DNA from: Planctomycetota bacterium
GTDB taxonomy: Bacteria > Planctomycetota > UBA1135 > GCA-002686595
Direction of reading: 5' to 3'
Assembly (NCBI GenBank): GCA_028823345.1
Contig: JAPKBR010000005.1
Location: 1-64,000 of the forward strand
DNA: 64,000 bases
A program made the translations under genes and the position numbers. Positions 1 to 8,217 of the stretch are shown here, piece by piece; position 1 is the first letter of the stretch; the number at the start of each line of letters is the position of its first letter. The notes below the pieces were generated by a model. That model did no database searches. It was not told the origin of the DNA and was given only the letters and a program-made list of their open reading frames with translations.

Positions 1-1127
1 TCTTCTTCTTCTTCGTACTCGTCCTCGGTCTCGTCCTCGGTCTCGTCGGACTCCTGGTCCTCGTACTCAACTTCCTCTTCGTCGACCTCGTCTTCGGCCT
101 CTTCGGCCTCTTCAGAATGATCCGCACTGATCACTTCGGGTTCTTCAAGACCGAATAAATCCGGTTGCTCCCAGGTCGGGGTCAGGTGTCCCCCAGCCGG
201 GCTCTCGGCCTGGGGCTCAATAACCTCCACATTCACTCCGCGCTCCGCCGAAAGGAGCTGGGCAGCGGTCAGCGAGTCAGCAGTCCCTTCGGGGGATTCA
301 GTACTGCCCACGGCACCTGGGGCGGGAGCCAAATTTTCGCCAGTGGCGATAGGCTGAGGCTCTTGGGAAGGGGCAACGGCTTGGCTGTCACCGATTCGGG
401 TTGGATCTTGGGGCTCGTCATCTTGACTGGACAGGGCGCGGACGCCCGTGGGGATCTTGCCCTGCAGGCGTACGTCCTCGGGATAGGGCGAACGAGCTGC
501 TGGATTTTGGTCGGCGGATTGGAGCCAAAGCCCTTCTTGGTGCTCAAGGGCAGCCTTGTCAGGCACAAGAGCGCTCGTCTCGGCTTCGCTGACCCCATCC
601 GTCTCCACTTCCGAGAGAACATCGTCAATGGTTGCCTCTTTTTTGCTCTTCTTTCTAAGGGATTTAGAAGGGAGCATCCACTGGAACCAGACATTCCAAG
701 CCATGGCACCGGCCACCCCAAGACCCACGAGCAGGCCCAGTATCGGATGTACATCGCCCAAGCGCCCGCCGATTTGCTGACCTAGGTTGCCACCCAAAAG
801 TGGGTCAAAGGTCCCCAAGGAGATCGCTGCCCCTGCGCCGACTGCGACGATCGCAGAAAGGTGCCGTACGGGATCCGTGATCGCGCCGCCCGTGAACATC
901 CAGCCACCCAGAGCCCCCACTGCGACACTGACCATCAGGACAGGGGCGCTGCCAAAGGCACCCACAAGCGCGCTAGAGAAGGACTGCAGAAAGGTCATGT
1001 CCTGGCCCTCTATGGGCGGACGCAACATCAGCATGGCAACCAGCACCGCGGGCAGAACTCCAATAAGGAAGAGCAGGATGCCTAGGGACTCGTTCTTTCG
1101 GTTGGTGGACTCGGTGGAAATGGTCAT
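1..1127 (-). CDS. Partial four-helix membrane protein with acidic C-terminal tail, FtsK-N-terminus-like
   Basis: An open frame of at least 375 codons starts with ATG at 1127 and runs off the left edge without a stop. Four hydrophobic segments lie near residues 15-34, 52-79, 89-112 and 128-150. A long polar linker follows, then a tail very rich in Glu/Asp from about residue 350. The start is only 5 bp after the ftsK stop, so the two genes are very probably co-transcribed. The order four helices, charged linker, poly-acidic tract repeats the layout of the neighbouring FtsK. The protein could therefore be a second FtsK-like translocase, or a stand-alone copy of the membrane domain; the missing part decides. 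No catalytic motif is visible in the part present. Confidence 0.7.
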   Translation of the reverse strand, partial: MTISTESTNRKNESLGILLFLIGVLPAVLVAMLMLRPPIEGQDMTFLQSFSSALVGAFGSAPVLMVSVAVGALGGWMFTGGAITDPVRHLSAIVAVGAGAAISLGTFDPLLGGNLGQQIGGRLGDVHPILGLLVGLGVAGAMAWNVWFQWMLPSKSLRKKSKKEATIDDVLSEVETDGVSEAETSALVPDKAALEHQEGLWLQSADQNPAARSPYPEDVRLQGKIPTGVRALSSQDDEPQDPTRIGDSQAVAPSQEPQPIATGENLAPAPGAVGSTESPEGTADSLTAAQLLSAERGVNVEVIEPQAESPAGGHLTPTWEQPDLFGLEEPEVISADHSEEAEEAEDEVDEEEVEYEDQESDETEDETEDEYEEEE

Positions 1128-1132
1128 TGGAT

Positions 1133-3679
1133 TCAGGCTTCAGCGTTGGCGATGTTTTCCTCGAAGTCCTCGAGGGTCATCAGGATTTCGCGGGACTTGG
1201 AACCCTGGTGGGAACCAACGATGCCCGCATCGGTCATTTGATCAATCAGTCGTGAGGCTCGGGTGTACCCGATGCCCAACGCGCGTTGCAGCAAGCTCGC
1301 AGATCCCCTTCGAGACTTAAGAACCACGCGCACCGCATCCATGAAAAGGTCGTCGACCTTTTCGCCTCCCTCGCCGACTTCCCCCGGAAGCGCCGTACCC
1401 GTGGCGGATTGCACCAGATCTTGGTTGAAGGTCTGAGGCGCCTCATTGGTGACGAAGTCCACAATTCTCTGCAGGTCCTCGTCTTCGATCATCGCCCCTT
1501 GAACCCGCTTAAGCTGGCTGGACTGGGGCGGGCTATAAAGCATGTCCCCTTGGCCCAACAACTTGTCCGCACCGGAAGCATCCAGAATGACGCGGCTGTC
1601 GATCTTAGAGGCAACCTGGAACGCAATTCGCGTGGGCAGGTTGCCCTTGATCACACCGGTAATCACATCGGTGGACGGCCGCTGGGTGGCGACGATCACG
1701 TGGATACCCACGGCCCGAGACTTTTGTGCCAAGCGCGTGATCCCCCCCTCGGCCTCCTTCTTGGACTGCAACATCAAGTCAGCCATCTCGTCGATGATCA
1801 ACACAATGTAGGGCACATGGCGCGGGGTGCGTTCTTCGTTGAAGTCATCCCCAAGACGCTCGCGCAGTTTTTCCTCACCAAGGGCGTTGTAACCCTTGAT
1901 GTTCTTGACCTTGGCATTCTTGAAGAGCTCATAGCGCGCCTCCATTTTCTCCACAGCCCAATTGAGCACGTTGGTTGCCTGGCGCATGTCCGTGACCACC
2001 GGCAGCTCGAGGTGTGGTACTCCCGCGAACATCATCAGCTCGACCATCTTGGGGTCAACCAAAATCAGACGCGTATCATGGGGCGAACGGGTCAAGAGCA
2101 GACTGGCCACGATCGTGTTGATACAGACCGACTTACCCGATCCCGTCGTGCCCGCGATCAGAAGGTGGGGCATACGGGCCAGGTCTTCCACAATCGGTTG
2201 GCCCTCGGCATCCATCCCCAGAAACAGGGGTAAGGCCATGAAGTCCTTGTCGTAGGCCCGCTGCTGGATCAACTCCGAGATACGCACCTTGCGGCGATTC
2301 GGGTTCGGGATCTCGATACCGACGGTGGACTTGCCGGGAATCGGGGCGATGATCCGTACGCTCTGGGCGCGCAGGGTCGCAGCGATCTCTTGGCTTAGGT
2401 TTGTCACGCGGTTCATGCGCGTGCCCTCGGCCACAGACAATTCGAAGAGGGTGACCGCCGGTCCAACCTGGACGCCAACCACTTCGGCTATGACCTTGAA
2501 ACTCTTCAGGGCACGCTCGAGGGCCGCAGCATTCTTCTCAAGGAACTCGTTGTCGGTGGTACCGGCCGTGGCGGGTGGAACAAGCAGGTCCGTGGGGGGC
2601 AAGGTCCAGGGACCCGGCGGAGGCGTGACTGGTTCGTAGACCGGCTGCTTGACCGGTGGCGGAAGGTGCATGGGTTTGGAGGGCACGATGGCATCGTCTT
2701 CTTCCTCCTCCTCTTCCCATTCTTCTTCCTCTTCCTCTTCTTCATCCTCGTACTCGTACTCCTCTTCGTCTTCCTCCTCCTCTTCTTCCTCGTACTCCTC
2801 TTCGTCTTCGTACTCCTCTTCGTCTTCGTACTCCTCTTCTTCCTCAAGCTCTAGCTGCTTGGCCTTCTTTTTCGCGGTAGGTTTCTTTTTGGCCGCGGGC
2901 TTCTTTTTCGGAGCCGCTTTCGCCTTGGTACCGGAATGATCCAAGTCCGCGCCACGCAAGAAATCCCAGAGCCCAAGGGCAAACTCTCGGGACCAGGATG
3001 CGATAGCCGGCACGAGGGACTGCCCTAGTTGCTCACGGCGCTCGGTGAGCCAAACACTGAATGCTGAAATCGCCGGATAGAAAGCCCGGTCGGTGGCTAG
3101 GACGAACGAAATCGCGGTGATCGTCAGCAGCAATACCCAAATGCCTACTCCGCCGAAACGATCCGCCAAGGTGGGCATGGTGATGTGGGCCAGCCAACCA
3201 CCTGGCCCATAGGGCAACCAATTGCTCAGGTCTCCCAAGGCCGCCATCTGGGTCTCATCGGGGCCAAAGCTCAGGTGCAGCAGGAACGAGAAGCTCCCCA
3301 GGAAACAAATAGTCCCGAGGACGCGCACCGCGGGCAAGCTGACCTCGCGGTGGGTGATCAAAATCGCGCCCCATGCAAGGCCGAGAATACTGAGCAAGTA
3401 ACCCGCCAAGCCCATGGCCAAGAACGCCGCGTGAGCGAGGTGCCAACCCACCTGACCCCCATGATTCTCGACCCCGGGCATTGCGCCCGCGGATTGAACC
3501 TGGAAGCTAACCATGGACACGAGCAACCAGGTCGAGAGCCCTATCATGCCGAGGCCGGTCAACTCGCGGATGCGCGCGACCGTGGTCTCTTCCATGGGGG
3601 CCCCCAACATGAGGCTCCTGAAAATCTCTCTCAGGCGTCCATCGGACGCTGTCTTACGACGACTCTTTTTTCGGGCCAA
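1133..3679 (-). CDS. ftsK: DNA translocase FtsK
   Basis: 848 residues. FtsK pumps DNA at the division septum and helps resolve chromosome dimers. Four membrane segments lie in residues 40-200, then a Lys/Ala/Pro-rich stretch (250-275) and a nearly pure Glu/Asp/Tyr tract (276-328). The motor follows, with Walker A GTTGSGKS at 510-517 and Walker B LIIDEMADL at about 627-635. A winged-helix gamma domain (about 782-842) would read the KOPS orientation sequences. The TTG start at 3679 is preferred because a purine-rich AGGGGAATATAAGGA lies just before it; the next ATG is inside the N-terminal region. Last recognisable housekeeping gene of the leftward operon. The acidic tract is unusually extreme for an FtsK linker. 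Confidence 0.95.
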   Translation of the reverse strand: MARKKSRRKTASDGRLREIFRSLMLGAPMEETTVARIRELTGLGMIGLSTWLLVSMVSFQVQSAGAMPGVENHGGQVGWHLAHAAFLAMGLAGYLLSILGLAWGAILITHREVSLPAVRVLGTICFLGSFSFLLHLSFGPDETQMAALGDLSNWLPYGPGGWLAHITMPTLADRFGGVGIWVLLLTITAISFVLATDRAFYPAISAFSVWLTERREQLGQSLVPAIASWSREFALGLWDFLRGADLDHSGTKAKAAPKKKPAAKKKPTAKKKAKQLELEEEEEYEDEEEYEDEEEYEEEEEEEDEEEYEYEDEEEEEEEEWEEEEEEDDAIVPSKPMHLPPPVKQPVYEPVTPPPGPWTLPPTDLLVPPATAGTTDNEFLEKNAAALERALKSFKVIAEVVGVQVGPAVTLFELSVAEGTRMNRVTNLSQEIAATLRAQSVRIIAPIPGKSTVGIEIPNPNRRKVRISELIQQRAYDKDFMALPLFLGMDAEGQPIVEDLARMPHLLIAGTTGSGKSVCINTIVASLLLTRSPHDTRLILVDPKMVELMMFAGVPHLELPVVTDMRQATNVLNWAVEKMEARYELFKNAKVKNIKGYNALGEEKLRERLGDDFNEERTPRHVPYIVLIIDEMADLMLQSKKEAEGGITRLAQKSRAVGIHVIVATQRPSTDVITGVIKGNLPTRIAFQVASKIDSRVILDASGADKLLGQGDMLYSPPQSSQLKRVQGAMIEDEDLQRIVDFVTNEAPQTFNQDLVQSATGTALPGEVGEGGEKVDDLFMDAVRVVLKSRRGSASLLQRALGIGYTRASRLIDQMTDAGIVGSHQGSKSREILMTLEDFEENIANAEA

Positions 3680-3711
3680 TCCTTATATTCCCCTCATTGG
3701 ATCCGGAGCCT

Positions 3712-3732
3712 GCGCTGGCCAGAGCCCAGCGC
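3712..3732. other. Hairpin between coaB and ftsK
   Basis: A GC-rich inverted repeat with 7-bp arms (GCGCTGG / CCAGCGC) sits in the 136-bp gap between coaB and ftsK. No T-run follows on the minus strand, so it is a weak candidate for an mRNA-processing or partial termination structure rather than a clear intrinsic terminator. Confidence 0.3.
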
Positions 3733-3815
3733 GGGCCGAGAAAGCGAACGCCCTCCCTTAGGCCCCTAATATCCCCTTCCGGAGGTGCCAATTCAACGCT
3801 CGGCAGGAATTCCCA

Positions 3816-4430
3816 TCACTCAAGGAGCCCAATTACCACGCGGGCGACCTGGACCTTGGCCCGATCAAGCAATTCCAGCTCATTTCCAGCGCGATCCATG
3901 AGGGTCACGCTCGTGCGATCCCCCCCGAGGGCCTCGGCCCCGTTCAACACGATCCAATCCGCATTTTTGGCCGCCATTTTCGCACGTGCACGGCGCTTAC
4001 CCTGGGAGGTTTCCAGGGCGAAGGCCACAACCTTGCGCTCTCCCTTGCGGCGAGCGACGGTCTTGAGCAGGTCTGGGTTCTCCACCAAGTCGATACTCGG
4101 ATCCCCTCCATCCTCTTTGGCCTTCCATTTCCCCCGCAATCTTCGGCGCGGTCTGAAATCCGCCACGGCGGCGGCCATGATCAGAGCATCCGAATCCTTG
4201 AAGCGCTCGCGGAGAACCGCCAGCATTTCTCGGGCGCTAACCACATCGATGCGTTCGACCCCCTTGGGTGTTGCGAGGCAAACCGGACCGGCGATCAATG
4301 TGACCTGGTGCCCTCGGCGCTTGGCAGCTGCCGCAAGAGCAAAACCCATCTTGCCGCTCGACTCGTTCGAGAGGTAACGCACCGGGTCGATGTATTCGCG
4401 GGTGGGTCCGGCGGTGATCAGGATGCGCAT
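3816..4430 (-). CDS. coaB: Phosphopantothenate-cysteine ligase (stand-alone CoaB)
   Basis: 204 residues. CoaB joins cysteine to 4'-phosphopantothenate in coenzyme A synthesis. The N-terminus MRILITAGPTREYIDPVR followed by YLSNESSGKMG is the classic nucleotide-binding start of the CoaB domain, and the motif AAAVADF is also present. The start ATG at 4430 matches where the domain begins; the open frame extends further upstream, but only as a shadow of coaC. It follows coaC by 13 bp in a different frame. Most bacteria fuse the two as CoaBC, so this is a split arrangement. Both proteins look complete, so a frameshift in a fused ancestor is possible but not needed to explain it. Confidence 0.9.
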   Translation of the reverse strand: MRILITAGPTREYIDPVRYLSNESSGKMGFALAAAAKRRGHQVTLIAGPVCLATPKGVERIDVVSAREMLAVLRERFKDSDALIMAAAVADFRPRRRLRGKWKAKEDGGDPSIDLVENPDLLKTVARRKGERKVVAFALETSQGKRRARAKMAAKNADWIVLNGAEALGGDRTSVTLMDRAGNELELLDRAKVQVARVVIGLLE

Positions 4431-4443
4431 GATTGTTCTAGAT

Positions 4444-4980
4444 TTACGCCAAACTGGCGAGCACTTCGACGATGCGCTCGGGATCCACGAGACGACCCTG
4501 GCCCTCTTCACCGCAGGCCACATGGCCTTCTTCGGAATCCAGTACCTGCCAACCGTCCTCAACCAACTGGGCCAAGTTGCGCACAACGCTGGGCGCAGCA
4601 AGCATGGTGGGATTCATGGCCGGGCACAAGAGGCGCGGAACGGATTGGGGCACCGCCAACAGGGTAGTGGTCACCAAATCGTTGGCCACGCCAAGAGCAA
4701 TTCGTGCGATCAGGTCGGCGCTGGCTGGAGCCACCACCACCTTCTCGGTCCAACGGGCCAAGTCAATGTGGTCCATGGAAGTGCGCCGGTCGGGACCCCA
4801 TTCGGAGGTCGCGGCGGGCTCGGAAGTGAGCGCCTCGAAGAGCTGGGGAGAAATCAACTTGCCCGCATTGGGGGTCATCGCAACCCGCACTTGATCCCCC
4901 GCCTGGAACAGCTTACTAGCCAAATCGCAGGCCTTGAAGATCGCCGCGGAGGCACCGCAGCACAAGAGGATTCGGCTCAT
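4444..4980 (-). CDS. coaC: Phosphopantothenoylcysteine decarboxylase (stand-alone CoaC)
   Basis: 178 residues, an HFCD-family flavoprotein that decarboxylates phosphopantothenoylcysteine to phosphopantetheine using FMN. Supporting motifs are the N-terminal MSRILLCCGASAAIFK, the catalytic-histidine segment DHIDLARW, the FMN-binding VVAPASADLIARIA, and the substrate-clamp PAMNPTM. Its ATG overlaps the gmk stop codon (ATGA), indicating translational coupling. It ends in TAA 13 bp before coaB, consistent with a genuine two-gene version of CoaBC. Confidence 0.9.
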   Translation of the reverse strand: MSRILLCCGASAAIFKACDLASKLFQAGDQVRVAMTPNAGKLISPQLFEALTSEPAATSEWGPDRRTSMDHIDLARWTEKVVVAPASADLIARIALGVANDLVTTTLLAVPQSVPRLLCPAMNPTMLAAPSVVRNLAQLVEDGWQVLDSEEGHVACGEEGQGRLVDPERIVEVLASLA

Positions 4981-5567
4981 GGGGTCGCCCCCTGGCCCAA
5001 CCCGCTGATCAAGCGAATCTCTTCCACGGCAGTCTCCAGAACGTCATTGACGATCACATGGTCGTACTTGAAGCGCTCTTCCATCTCGTCTGCAGCCTTG
5101 TGTAGGCGGCGCTTGAGCAGTTCGGGGGACTCGGTCCCGCGCCCCGAAAGGCGCCGTGTCAGGGTCTCGAAATCCGGCGGAGCGATGAACATATAAAGGC
5201 CAGGCATCTCCAGCGTCTTGAGTTGCAAGGCACCTTGAATGTCGATCTCAACCAGGAAAATCTGCCCCTTCACGATGGCCTCTTCCATGGGCTTACGAAG
5301 AGTGCCGTACATGTTGCCGTACACGTCGGCGTGCTCGATGAACTCGCCATCTTGAATCATCTCGGTGAAACGTGCCTTGCTGACGAAGTGGTAGTCGCGG
5401 CCATCGACTTCTCCGGCCCGCGGCTCCCGGGTGGTGGCTGAAACGGAAAACACAACCCTCGGGTCCTCGCCCAACAGCTTGCAGATGGTGCTCTTGCCCG
5501 TGCCCGAAGGTCCGGACACCAGCAACATTTTCCCTCCTCCTTGGACTGTCTCAGTCATTGGAATCAC
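4977..5567 (-). CDS. gmk: Guanylate kinase
   Basis: 196 residues, the usual length. It phosphorylates GMP to GDP. The P-loop GPSGTGKS is at 19-26, followed by the GMP-binding region TREPRAGEVDGRDYHFV and the VEIDIQGA segment. The start is either GTG at 5567, which overlaps the yicC stop, or ATG at 5558; the overlap favours the GTG. It lies between yicC and coaC; a yicC-gmk-coaBC order is common in bacteria. Confidence 0.95.
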   Translation of the reverse strand: MIPMTETVQGGGKMLLVSGPSGTGKSTICKLLGEDPRVVFSVSATTREPRAGEVDGRDYHFVSKARFTEMIQDGEFIEHADVYGNMYGTLRKPMEEAIVKGQIFLVEIDIQGALQLKTLEMPGLYMFIAPPDFETLTRRLSGRGTESPELLKRRLHKAADEMEERFKYDHVIVNDVLETAVEEIRLISGLGQGATP

Positions 5568-6436
5568 TCCACATTTTGGACTTGCTCACGCAAGCGCTCG
5601 ATCACGGCCTTGAGATCCACCACCAAGTGGGCGACCTCAGCATCATTGCATTTAGATCCCAGAGTATTCGCCTCGCGCAAAAGCTCTTGGGAGAGAAAGT
5701 CCAGAGAACGCCCCACGGGCTCGCCTAGGGCTAGTTTGCTGCGAAAGTGCACCACGTGTGCATCGAGACGGCTGAGTTCTTCAGCCACGTCGAGACGGTC
5801 GGCAAGGACCGCCACTTCCCGGGCAAGATCCTGCTGCGAAACAGCATGGGCATCCCCAAGTAAAATCCCCACCCGCTCGATCAATGCGGCTTGATGCCGC
5901 ACTTGAACCTCAGGCATCAAGATTGCCGCTTGGGCCGCGAACTCTTCGGTTTGAGCCAAGTTGGCTTCTAGATCCGCCAAGAGGGAAGCGCCCTCTTGGG
6001 AACGGGCGGCCAAGATTTCTTCCAGCGCCAGATCGAGAGCCCCGAGCAAAGGCGCGCCCACATCTTCGGGCGCGGGCGCCTCGCCGTTCACCAGAACCCC
6101 GGGTAAGGAGAGCACCGAGCGCACATCGGGCGCGACGAGTTGGCTTTCCTCGGCGAGGGTCTTGAGCTCTACGAGCAAACGCTCCGCCAAGTCGTGATCG
6201 ATCAACCGGCTTTCGGAACCAGCCAGGGGCGTAACGGTCATTGCTACCCCCACCGCGCCGCGAGAAAGACGTTTTCGAATACGCCCTTCCACCTCGGATT
6301 CCAAGGACGCAAGCCCGGGGGGCATGCGTAGCTGGATCGTCAAGTGGCGATGATTGACGCTACGTAATTCCACCCGTACGGCGAGACCAACACCCTCGCA
6401 GGTGCCCGACCCAAAACCCGTCATCGAACGAATCAA
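5564..6436 (-). CDS. yicC: YicC-family endoribonuclease
   Basis: 290 residues. It opens with the family signature IRSMTGFG, has the conserved ELRSVNHRHL segment near residue 30, and ends with the typical region containing GSKCNDAEVAHLVVDLK. YicC proteins have been linked to RNA decay and stationary-phase survival; the precise role here is inferred from family only. The TTG start at 6436 is supported by an AGGAG six bases upstream and by agreement with the usual MIRSMT N-terminus; an internal ATG at 6424 would remove the first residues. Confidence 0.9.
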   Translation of the reverse strand: MIRSMTGFGSGTCEGVGLAVRVELRSVNHRHLTIQLRMPPGLASLESEVEGRIRKRLSRGAVGVAMTVTPLAGSESRLIDHDLAERLLVELKTLAEESQLVAPDVRSVLSLPGVLVNGEAPAPEDVGAPLLGALDLALEEILAARSQEGASLLADLEANLAQTEEFAAQAAILMPEVQVRHQAALIERVGILLGDAHAVSQQDLAREVAVLADRLDVAEELSRLDAHVVHFRSKLALGEPVGRSLDFLSQELLREANTLGSKCNDAEVAHLVVDLKAVIERLREQVQNVE

Positions 6437-6448
6437 GAAAAGCTCCTG

Positions 6449-6730
6449 TTACTCGGAGTCGGCCGGATTCTCGATAGAGAGCGTACCGCCGCCCTCACTA
6501 GCACCCCTGTTCAGGATGTGGATACCGAGGGCGCAACCAAAGAACAGCACGGCCATGGCCATGGTGAACTTATGGATGCCGGCAGCTTTGACACCGAAGG
6601 TCTGTTGACCGCCGGCACCAAGTGCATCAGAAAACCCGCCACCCTTGCCCTCTTGGAGCAAGATGACCACCACGAGGATGATCGCTGACAGGACAAACAG
6701 AATGTAGAGAATGGCAGTTAGTAGAGTCAT
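6449..6730 (-). CDS. secG: Preprotein translocase subunit SecG
   Basis: 93 residues. SecG is a small membrane subunit of the SecYEG export channel. Two hydrophobic segments (about 4-25 and 53-73) flank the characteristic loop containing LLQEGKGGGFSDALGAGG. The ATG overlaps the tpiA stop, and yicC follows 12 bp later. A tpiA-secG order is widespread in bacteria, so context and sequence agree. Confidence 0.95.
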   Translation of the reverse strand: MTLLTAILYILFVLSAIILVVVILLQEGKGGGFSDALGAGGQQTFGVKAAGIHKFTMAMAVLFFGCALGIHILNRGASEGGGTLSIENPADSE

Positions 6731-7497
6731 CGGACACGAACCTCTGTGGCGGCGTCGAGGATGGGCAGAAAGTTATCTGCGGTGAGTGCTGCACCACCTA
6801 CAAGCGCTCCGTCAATATCGGGAACACTCAAAAGATCAGCAGCGTTGGAAGGTTTAACAGAACCGCCGTAGAGGATGCGTGTGGCATCCGCAACGGCTTG
6901 ATTGAAGAGACCAGAGAGTACGCCACGCACATAGGCATGGGCTGCTCCGGCTTGATCGGGTGACGCGGTTTGGCCGGTACCAATAGCCCAGACAGGCTCA
7001 TAGGCGATGGTGATTTGCCCCATGTCCTCGGTGCTGAGCCCGTTCAGACTTCCGTGCAGTTGGGTGCTGCAGACCTTTTCAGTCTGGCCCGCATCCCGCT
7101 GCTCTAGGGTTTCGCCAATGCACAGGCATACCTTGAGGCCACTGGCCAAGGCACGACGCACCTTGAGAGCGCATTTCTCGTCGGTCTCCCCGTAAACATG
7201 CCGCCGCTCGGAGTGCCCCACCAAAACCGTGGTAGCCCCCACATCGCGCAACATGGCGCCCGACACCTCGCCGGTGAAAGCACCGACTTCCTGGTCGCAA
7301 ATGTCTTGGCCGCCAACCGCGAGCGCAGTGCCGGCGCAAGCACGAGCCACCTCTTCGATGTAAACAAAGGGCGGATAAATCGCACCCTCCACGCCCTCAA
7401 GCCCTTCGAGGTGAGAACGCACAGCTGCAGCCAGATCCACGCCCGCCCTGCGGTCGAGGTTCATTTTCCAGTTTCCGGCTACAAGGGGCGTACGCAT
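6727..7497 (-). CDS. tpiA: Triosephosphate isomerase
   Basis: 256 residues. It interconverts glyceraldehyde-3-phosphate and dihydroxyacetone phosphate in glycolysis. All active-site residues are present: Lys11 in NWKMN, His95 in GHSERRH, and Glu167 in YEPVWAIGTG. The phosphate-binding segments GGSVKPSN and GALVGGAAL are near the C-terminus. First gene of the leftward operon that runs through secG, yicC, gmk, coaC, coaB and ftsK. Confidence 0.98.
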   Translation of the reverse strand: MRTPLVAGNWKMNLDRRAGVDLAAAVRSHLEGLEGVEGAIYPPFVYIEEVARACAGTALAVGGQDICDQEVGAFTGEVSGAMLRDVGATTVLVGHSERRHVYGETDEKCALKVRRALASGLKVCLCIGETLEQRDAGQTEKVCSTQLHGSLNGLSTEDMGQITIAYEPVWAIGTGQTASPDQAGAAHAYVRGVLSGLFNQAVADATRILYGGSVKPSNAADLLSVPDIDGALVGGAALTADNFLPILDAATEVRVR

Positions 7498-7582
7498 GGG
7501 GTGAAACAGTAGAAGGGGGTGACTTCCAAGGGTTCAAAAAGAGGTCTTGGTCAGACAGTTCGATCAGTCGGTCGAGCGACGC

Positions 7583-7612
7583 AGTATAAGGGGGGCACAG
7601 GTGCAGCGTCTA
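7583..7612 (-). promoter_or_regulatory. Possible promoter of the tpiA operon
   Basis: On the minus strand a TAGACG (7612-7607) and a TATACT (7588-7583) are separated by 18 bases, about 85 bp upstream of the tpiA start. Both match the sigma-70 consensus at 4-5 of 6 positions. The region lies between two divergent genes. Assignment is by pattern only. Confidence 0.3.
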
Positions 7613-7620
7613 CGCATCCC

Positions 7621-8217
7621 ATGACCTTCCCCCCAAAACGACTCGAAGCCCTGATTTCCTTGGGCGCTCTAGAGGTCCTCCCCCGCACGGGATGGCTGCT
7701 GGCGGGGGCTAAAGGCGGCGAATCGGTGGCTGGGCACGTGCTGGGGGTGGCTTGGCTGGCTTTGAGCCTAGCCCCCGAGGTCGATCCGCCCCTGAATTTG
7801 GGGCGCTGCTTAGCCATGGCGATACTGCACGATGCTCCAGAAGCCGCTTCGGGGGATTTGCCCGCCCCGGCGGCCAAGCACCTGCCCTCCGGAGCCAAAA
7901 AAACCATGGAGAGCTCCCTGGCCCAACAGCTCATTACCCCCCTGGGAGCGCTCCCAGAGGCCCATTTTGCCGAATACACCGCACAAAAGACCCCGGAAGC
8001 CCAATTTGTGCACCTCTGCGACAAGCTGCAGTTAGGGGTCCATCTGGTCCGCCTAGAACGCGCCGGGGGCGGAGATTTAGCCCCATTCCACGGGGTCTTG
8101 GAGGCCCTCAACTGCGCGGGTTTTGACCCCTGCGAAGAATTGAGGATCGCCCTCATAGAAGCGCTGCGTCCAGAGGCCCTTGCCGCACATGGGGCCCGGC
8201 CGGAGAAAAACCGATGA
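7621..8217 (+). CDS. HD-domain phosphohydrolase, YfbR/HDDC2-like
   Basis: 198 residues from ATG 7621; the longer open frame upstream has a low-complexity N-terminus overlapping the probable tpiA promoter region, so the internal ATG is preferred. The metal-binding pattern of the family is present: ESVAGH early, then ILHDAPEAASGDL carrying the HD pair, and HLCDKL supplying the last aspartate. Relatives such as YfbR dephosphorylate deoxynucleoside 5'-monophosphates; substrate specificity here is inferred. Its stop overlaps the next start (ATGA), so the two are coupled. Confidence 0.75.
   Translation: MTFPPKRLEALISLGALEVLPRTGWLLAGAKGGESVAGHVLGVAWLALSLAPEVDPPLNLGRCLAMAILHDAPEAASGDLPAPAAKHLPSGAKKTMESSLAQQLITPLGALPEAHFAEYTAQKTPEAQFVHLCDKLQLGVHLVRLERAGGGDLAPFHGVLEALNCAGFDPCEELRIALIEALRPEALAAHGARPEKNR

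Noticed and set aside
2649-2939. Plus-strand open frames encoding poly-Ser or poly-Leu runs opposite ftsK
   Set aside because: They are the complement of the acidic GAA/GAG tract in ftsK and have no start signal or sensible composition.
3816-4601. Longer CoaB frame starting at 4601
   Set aside because: The extra 57 residues overlap coaC out of frame and have an implausible composition; the domain begins at the ATG at 4430.
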